From Taenia hydatigena (Eukaryota; Platyhelminthes; Cestoda; Cyclophyllidea; Taeniidae), in contig JADWOT020000007.1 in assembly GCA_036345935.2 (NCBI GenBank), positions 6,123,568 to 6,187,567 of the forward strand: a stretch of DNA of 64,000 nt, written 5' to 3'. Made by a program: the position numbers and the translations under genes. Positions 57,931 through 64,000 of the stretch are shown here, piece by piece. The notes under the pieces were generated by a model that was not told the DNA's origin, did not search any database, and saw only the letters and a list, made by a program, of their open reading frames with translations. The stretch's first letter is position 1. The number at the start of each line of letters is the position of its first letter.

Positions 57931-60900
57931 TCACACAGCTCTAATGCGGTGATTTTCGTCCTTCCCATAATATACTAGCGTTTACTTCAGAGTTTATTCT
58001 CTTTGCTACGGGCACTTGTGATGAGTGCATAATCCTCTACCCCGAACAAAATTTATATCTAATCGTGACCTTGGATCTATTCAATTCGCCAGTAAAAATC
58101 TGTGCTATTGCCTAGAGACATGCGAGTCAAAATTCACTACATTCGGTGGCTTCATGGCACTGATGTCTGCTTTCTCAGTTAACTGGTTTAGCGAGCCACG
58201 AAAAATCGTCGGATGTAGGTTGGAGCTCTTACCACTTTAATCCAGGTTAATGGCATGCCATCTTTCCATTCATTTCTGCATTAGTTAGGCGATCATTATT
58301 CGCCCATTGATGAAGATGGCCACAAAATTTAGGACTGGAATGCTTCATGATTTTTATACCTTTATTAAGGCTCCTGTTCGGATCTTAATTGGCCCAGATT
58401 TATTCAAACCAGTAATAAGCTTCAGGTAGAGTAGTTGTGCCCTGCGAGTGTGGTGAGATGGATGGCATAACGTTCGAAAGAAATCCATTCAGTACGCGGT
58501 GATTACAGGGCAAGAACGGCATTTCACTCACAGTCGTCAAGAGCTAGATCGAAATAAGCAAATGGTGCTTACGTGCGAATTGGCTCGCAACTGCCTTTTC
58601 TGAAAAGACATGCATCCTCCTTATCTAGATCTTTACAAAATGCGCATGATACTGCCTCATTAAAGCATTATAGTCATTAGCGTATGCATATAAAGAGGTG
58701 ATGCACGTAGTGGCTTCCTTATATTGCAACGAATTGGATGCACAAAAATTAAGTTGGCTTGGTATTTGGCCTTACTCGATTCAGAGGTAAATGCTCTACA
58801 AGCCTAAAATGATTTTCCTGTTTCCTTTTCAGTACTTAGTGTCGTGAAGTCAATAACAACAAAGTCCGATGGGATCCAGAATTAAGACGCAGATCACTCC
58901 AACGTAGAGGAGGCGTGGTAGTGAGGAATAAACTTGCAAGCTTGGCACCTTTCTCACTTAGTAAATCAGCTGGCAGAAACGACTGCCTTTAGAACATGCC
59001 GGGAGCTCTAATTACTCATATGAAGAGCAGCGATTTCATTGCCAATTGAGACACGTCGACGGAGTACCTTTGTCCCAAAGCATGTAAGTCCATTAACTAA
59101 TTCCACAGCCAAATTATGACAGAGCCAGATCTTTTTGCGGGTGTGGTAACTTAGTTAGTTTTAGCAAGGTCCAAAACAAAGCCCTGAGCTGTTATTTTGT
59201 TCATAATTATGATACTACGTCTCTGTTGCAATTACTGCTGGATAATATTCTTTTGTTTTTAATGGTCCGTGCCGCTCATTGCTAGCAAAGCCCTGAAAAC
59301 TTACTCCTCTCATTGAAAGTGTCAGAGATGACCCGAAGCGCAGTATCGGTGGCTGAAGCTAACCATTAATATGACCTAAGTTAAGCCTACGGCTCCTTCC
59401 TGCCCAGTTCTATGCTCCGGTGCATAAGCGATACTGAGCCAAAGTGTATTGATGTGTCTACCGATTACTTAAATAAGGTTCCCATCCAAATAAGCTAAGT
59501 TGAGCTAAAATTAATGCTCTACGGATCACAAAATGAGGCTACTACTGTTAGTAAGCTTAGATCTAAGGCTAGTGGAAACCAGTTATCTAACCGCTCTTCA
59601 ACCCTTGCCACACGTTTCAACAATAAGCAAGGACAATATTGGTAGGACAGTTCCAGCAAAACATCTCGGAAGTAACCGGTGAAGTTTCCAGTTACCTATG
59701 CATATATACGTAGAATAAAACGCTTTAATAAGTTCGCTGGTAAGGTTGGAGTGCGATAATGCTACCGGAAATCTTTGAGAATAAGTTTAATTAGGTATGC
59801 CGAGGTTGGGTAGAAGTAATTAACCTTTGAGGTTGGAATGGCTGTTGATGAATTGGTCTTTTTCGGACACTCATTCCTAGACGTTGCCTAAATTTGGCTT
59901 TCAGTAGAACCTCTCCGATTGGCCGTGGACATAAATGCATAGGTTTGGAATGCTGTGTTCATAGCTCATTGATTTCTTCATTGACTATGGACACACAAAG
60001 CAAACCGAGGCATGCAAATTATTTACACATACAATTGTAAAACTGTGGGAAATTATCGGCCTAACTCTGTGCATAGTTCATGTACATGTCATGGGGCCTA
60101 ACCGTTTCGCTATCTTACCTCGCAAGTTTGCAGACGTTAATGAGTGATTGCGCTTAAAGTTCCCACAAGAAGACACATCTCGTGCGCCCCAAATAGGCAT
60201 TCAGATTCGGGTAGACGTTTCAAGCGCTTGACCCGTATGATTAAAAGGATATCAACATGATTGGCATCGGTGATGGTAATTGTAAGGATGTCGCTATTGT
60301 ATAGCGCCCAGTCAAAATGGGCAGCATATACCTCCATAAGATTTCATCACATCAAATCTGTTCTTTTGTTGATAGTTACAAACGACGCATAAGTTGTATT
60401 GACTATGCTGGTCACCTCATTGTGCACAGCAATCGTGTCTCCATCTGAAATCTACGGTCACTAGGGCTCCCAGGCGACAAAGTAGGCATTGTCATCATGA
60501 TTTTTTTTTGGAGTCGGTTTATATCGTACTCCTGGGAAGTAAAAGAAATTGGCGTTTTCCCTCAAATCCAGAGAATTCATTTCACTTCAACTAAGGCATC
60601 TTGACAGGGGCTGTCAGGCTTAAAGTCAATGACTATAGGTTTATTTTTGAAAGGGTGAGTACTGCAATGCGTTTCTTCGTAGCATCCTATAACATGCATC
60701 GCACATTGTGTGGATGAACGGGGCGGATGCACCAGTGCACATAGGAAGGAACGGGTGAAGGAGAGCAGTTAGTTGAATGCGGCATTGTCTTAGCAAAATG
60801 GAACTCCCTGCGGCTTCAATACACGCGCTCCTGACAGTCGATCAGAACCGATTTGAAGGATGCTAACAGGTTCTTTGATTTGTTGAGTAATATACAGTGG

Positions 60901-61141
60901 TAACAGGCAAGATTATTTAAAAGCAGTAATTTGCCATAGTTTATAATCTGTCCAGCATCAACTGTTGGATAAATATTGTCATGTAATTACTAGCTCTGCG
61001 CAATATTTAGTGTCCGCTATCACTTTTCTTGAGTCCATGCTCTAGAATGGCAACAAATTGTTGTAAACAACGGCACTTCTTTAGGCTCAACGCCAAACTT
61101 GCGCCTCACAGGCAGTCTAATAACAAAGTTGGATTGGCATC
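57931..61141. other. no gene recognised
   Basis: Frames are short and without convincing splice partners; no repeat copies or RNA genes seen. Confidence 0.4.
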
Positions 61142-61216
61142 ATGCCCCCAGATATCGACATCAAAGACGAAGAAATCACTGAGGTAAATCATACTTTTCT
61201 TAAAAAACAAAAGTAA
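61142..61216 (+). CDS. short acidic ORF, possible first exon
   Basis: ATG reads MPPDIDIKDEEITE up to a good donor GAG/GTAAAT at 61183; unspliced it continues ten more codons to TAA 61214-61216. Composition is strikingly coding-like. The next frame (61219) begins two bases after its stop. The two would be one frame if the A6 run at 61202-61207 were one base longer. Confidence 0.38.
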   Translation: MPPDIDIKDEEITEVNHTFLKKQK

Positions 61217-61218
61217 TT

Positions 61219-61380
61219 ATGCTGGATGCATCAGACATTGAAGGGTGGACGCCACGTTTGAATCCAAATTACATTACTCCAACTTCATGCACCGCAAATG
61301 ACAATGTAAAAGCTGGCTTCCATCTGTTCCACTCTGCCACTGCCACATTCTATTATCCTGAATTTGAATCAAGGATGTAG
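61219..61380 (+). CDS. short ORF, possible continuation of the preceding one
   Basis: 53 codons: starts MLDASDIEGWTPRLNPNYIT, contains one Cys, and ends YYPEFESRM before TAG. The mix of residues is that of a folded protein. The frame is open upstream through the A-run into the preceding ORF in the -1 register. Not recognised. Confidence 0.38.
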   Translation: MLDASDIEGWTPRLNPNYITPTSCTANDNVKAGFHLFHSATATFYYPEFESRM

Positions 61381-64000
61381 GCTAAGGGGAATGCGTCCGT
61401 CTTAGTTACAATGCTCAGATTCCTATGGTTCATGCACGACTGTGTGCTACGGCTGATATTTTTAATTAGCAAGATCGCAGAGCCTCACGGTGACTTTGAC
61501 AATCGCGTAACTATATTTTGAGCCATCTCTTCCATTAGGTGGCTTGCTTCTAGTAAAGGGGATGGTAGGCGTCTATGTGGTCAATAGATAAGCCTAGCTT
61601 CATCGACACCCATCGTATTCTTCACAAAACTTTTTCAACCCTGTTTGACGCTTTGTCATGGTAACGTGTTTGCGTGCTTGCTCAGCAACTCGCAATGCAC
61701 ATTTTCTCTTGTTGCCGGTAACAGGAATCGGCTGTGTGCAAGTATATCTAGTTTATTAATTGGTATGACTGCGTTCTTGAAGGGGACACTGCAACTGTTA
61801 TCTACGATTCTGTCATTAGCGGAACAGCTGGATTGGCGTTGGTGCCTTACTAAGTGGATCATGTGATTTTCGGGAAATTTACAACGACTTGGATGTTGTA
61901 CAGAAAATTGGCACAAGATTTTGCACCTCAGGCCAGTTCTGGACACTGATCAGCTTTTTCTTTTCATGCTGTTTTCTGATGATGCGTAGTGCTGCTTTAT
62001 TAACCCGTGACTTGTCAACTTCTAGAGGACACTTGATTGAGTCGATCTACGGTAGCGTACAGTTAGGAGGAAAGTAACCTGAATACAGGTCTCGCGCATG
62101 TCACTCTTCCATCGCAGTCAGATGGATTCTAAGATCCAGCAGCTAGGTTGGAATATTTAGCCCAATTTTGCGCTGGAAAGGAGAGCTTGCTGCGAATATG
62201 CAACTAATCAAGCTCGATTTTCAACTCGTAAACCACATTTATGAACAGTCTTTTCTTTAAAGCAATTTCCCATTTTTAGACAATGTACCAATCGTCGTTG
62301 GTTATGTCGTCTATTAAATGGGGAATGAATGTATCAGTCGTCAAAATCAATTTAAATGAACCCTGTTCTCATGATGAACGGTTAATCTCGTGGCCCTATT
62401 ACGCCTACAAGAAAATTTGGCGGTGAGGCAAGATAAATTCACTCTTAGTTGAGCTGCTTTCAAGCACGCGAAGCAAACGGCTACTAGTCATGCATTTGCG
62501 CGTATCATCCACAACTTGTCTATTTTTCTCTTTCGATAAACGTGTAAAAACATTTTAATAAATGAAATGTGCGCAGGTGTATCTATGGGTTTAACCATTG
62601 TCTTACAAACATTTCAGCACACTGGCCGGGGTGTCGCTAGCAACCAGGAGGTTTTATTCATAACGGATTTCTTACCACTTTCAAATGAGAAAAAAAATAT
62701 TGGTGGTGAGAAGTAGCCAGTTGATCAGATTTTGCGGAAAACTCACAGGGCACCGTTGATGCAAATCTTCCCTTAACCTCACTTCTGCTCATCCAGCCAC
62801 ACCATATGCCTTACTCTATAGAGTGTTCTAGCTTTCACACAAAAAACAGTTCCTTCTATTTAACTATCTGTTGCATTTGACTGCGTAATAAGTGGGTCAT
62901 AAATCCATTCCCACCTATCCATAATCCAAAGCCTGCTGTTTAAAAACTTCTCACAGACACTGTTAGCTAATTTCTCCACAGCAATTAAAATTCAAGTGAG
63001 TGCTGATTCCACATTCCTCAAGTCATATATTACCTCCTATGCACAACATTCTAGTCAATTTATGCATCTCGTTGGCCCACTACCGTCGATGACTCCCACA
63101 ACTGGTTCTCCTATTCATTCTGCTACATCCGACTGGTAATATCACCTGACCTGGCCGGACCTCACCTAAACCAAAACGCAGGTGCACTCTTCTTCGAATT
63201 AAGTTAACAATCGCTAAATCCACCCCAACAAATCAAGTATCGTAGATGCCGAATATGCTGATACCTTAAATTCAACAGTTCCGTGCCGCCCCACGCCCCT
63301 TCACTCGCTCAGGCAGTCACTCACCCACTCATCAACAAGTACATACCAACAATCCACCCAACTTGCCCTTCGACTTCAGTCTGCCTGGTAGCTGATGGAT
63401 CGGTAGTTTCCGCACTTAGGCAAATGAAATTCTACAATGTGACTATAAATTATTGATAACCATCTATCGATAAATAATTGTGCGCATGTATTCATCCTGA
63501 TGCCTATTTGTGGGTCTTTGAGCGTTTCCTCGTACTTATGCACTCAGTTTTCAGCCTTGCATTCACAAATAAACTAACTTCGTTGTAATAATATTAGTAG
63601 ATAAAACACTGATGGAGTGTGTAAGATGGGTGATAGTAGGAGGAATGCTTCAGTGTTTAGGTTGATTGAAGGCAGTGCTAGTTCGCTGATGCAAAGTTAG
63701 CATCAACGCAGGAATTAAGAAACGCTACAGGCCGTGGTAACATCCTCCTCTATTCAATCTCAAGCCAGCGAGGAGATGTATAATGCAGTTTTGGTCGTTG
63801 TGACATGCCTTAGCAGCTACATGCTTTTGTGCACACATATTGTAGAGACGAAGTGGGTGAAGCGCAGGCAAGGAGAGGAAGTTGCGTCCAAATAACAAAG
63901 TAAGAAAGGTTGGATTGGCAGAAGGACGTGTAAAATTGTAAAACATGCACGCAGTTTGACCGTTTAGTGTACGCAGTAGATTAGCACGTCAGTCTCCGAG
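61381..64000. other. no gene recognised
   Basis: A lone acceptor-like site (tttcccatttttag, about 62280) precedes 15 open codons; otherwise I see only short frames. No RNA genes or repeats shared with the rest of the window. Confidence 0.35.

Noticed and set aside
61202..61208. A canonical -1 ribosomal frameshift heptamer A AAA AAC.
   Set aside because: The heptamer is out of register with the zero frame (codons are AAA AAA CAA), so a sequencing indel or intron is a better explanation.
1..64000. Hammerhead ribozymes, spliced-leader RNA, other spliceosomal RNAs, CRISPR arrays and bacterial operons.
   Set aside because: I looked for the core motifs of each on both strands and found none. The architecture is eukaryotic.

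Overview
This window looks like nuclear DNA of a metazoan, not a bacterium. AT content is moderate. The long six-frame ORFs have no operon order and no ribosome-binding sites. Short open stretches are bounded by GT/AG splice signals, and there are tRNA-type pol III genes, tRNA-derived repeats, old dispersed duplications and a U2-type spliceosomal RNA gene. A parasitic flatworm, possibly a cestode, would fit the size of the exons and a secreted Thr-rich mucin-like protein. That is an inference; nothing in the sequence fixes the species. Exon calls rest on reading frame, splice consensus and phase, all judged by eye.

Layout. 1-11.1 kb is a mosaic of diverged repeat copies, direct and inverted, around one intronless mucin-like gene (6.36-7.05 kb, extendable to 7.18 kb through one stop). 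11.35-13.25 kb holds a candidate two-exon plus-strand gene with a cystine-knot-like half domain and a phase-consistent three-exon minus-strand gene that nearly converges on it. 13.55-15.30 kb and 22.50-24.45 kb are the arms of a large inverted duplication. Between them lie a tRNA-Trp-like element, the 3' end of a minus-strand zinc-finger-like gene (17.93-19.27 kb) and a three-exon plus-strand gene with a polyadenylation signal (20.24-21.21 kb). 24.98-27.62 kb has exons with a laminin-G-like pattern.

30.4-34.9 kb carries tRNA genes or tRNA pseudogenes in paired arrangements. 37.36-37.55 kb is a divergent but structurally intact U2 snRNA gene. 36.4-42.96 kb has scattered candidate exons of unknown product. 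43.28-47.20 kb and 47.53-51.38 kb are two near-identical 3.9-kb direct copies; the second begins exactly at the only N of the window, so a haplotype-duplication artefact of assembly is a serious possibility. 51.4-52.5 kb has a weak reverse-transcriptase-like relic. 53.46-54.17 kb is an inverted copy of 17.18-17.94 kb. 56.3-57.9 kb is a cluster of tRNA-derived SINE-like elements. 61.1-61.4 kb holds two short coding-like frames. The rest is intron or intergenic sequence in which I see nothing definite.
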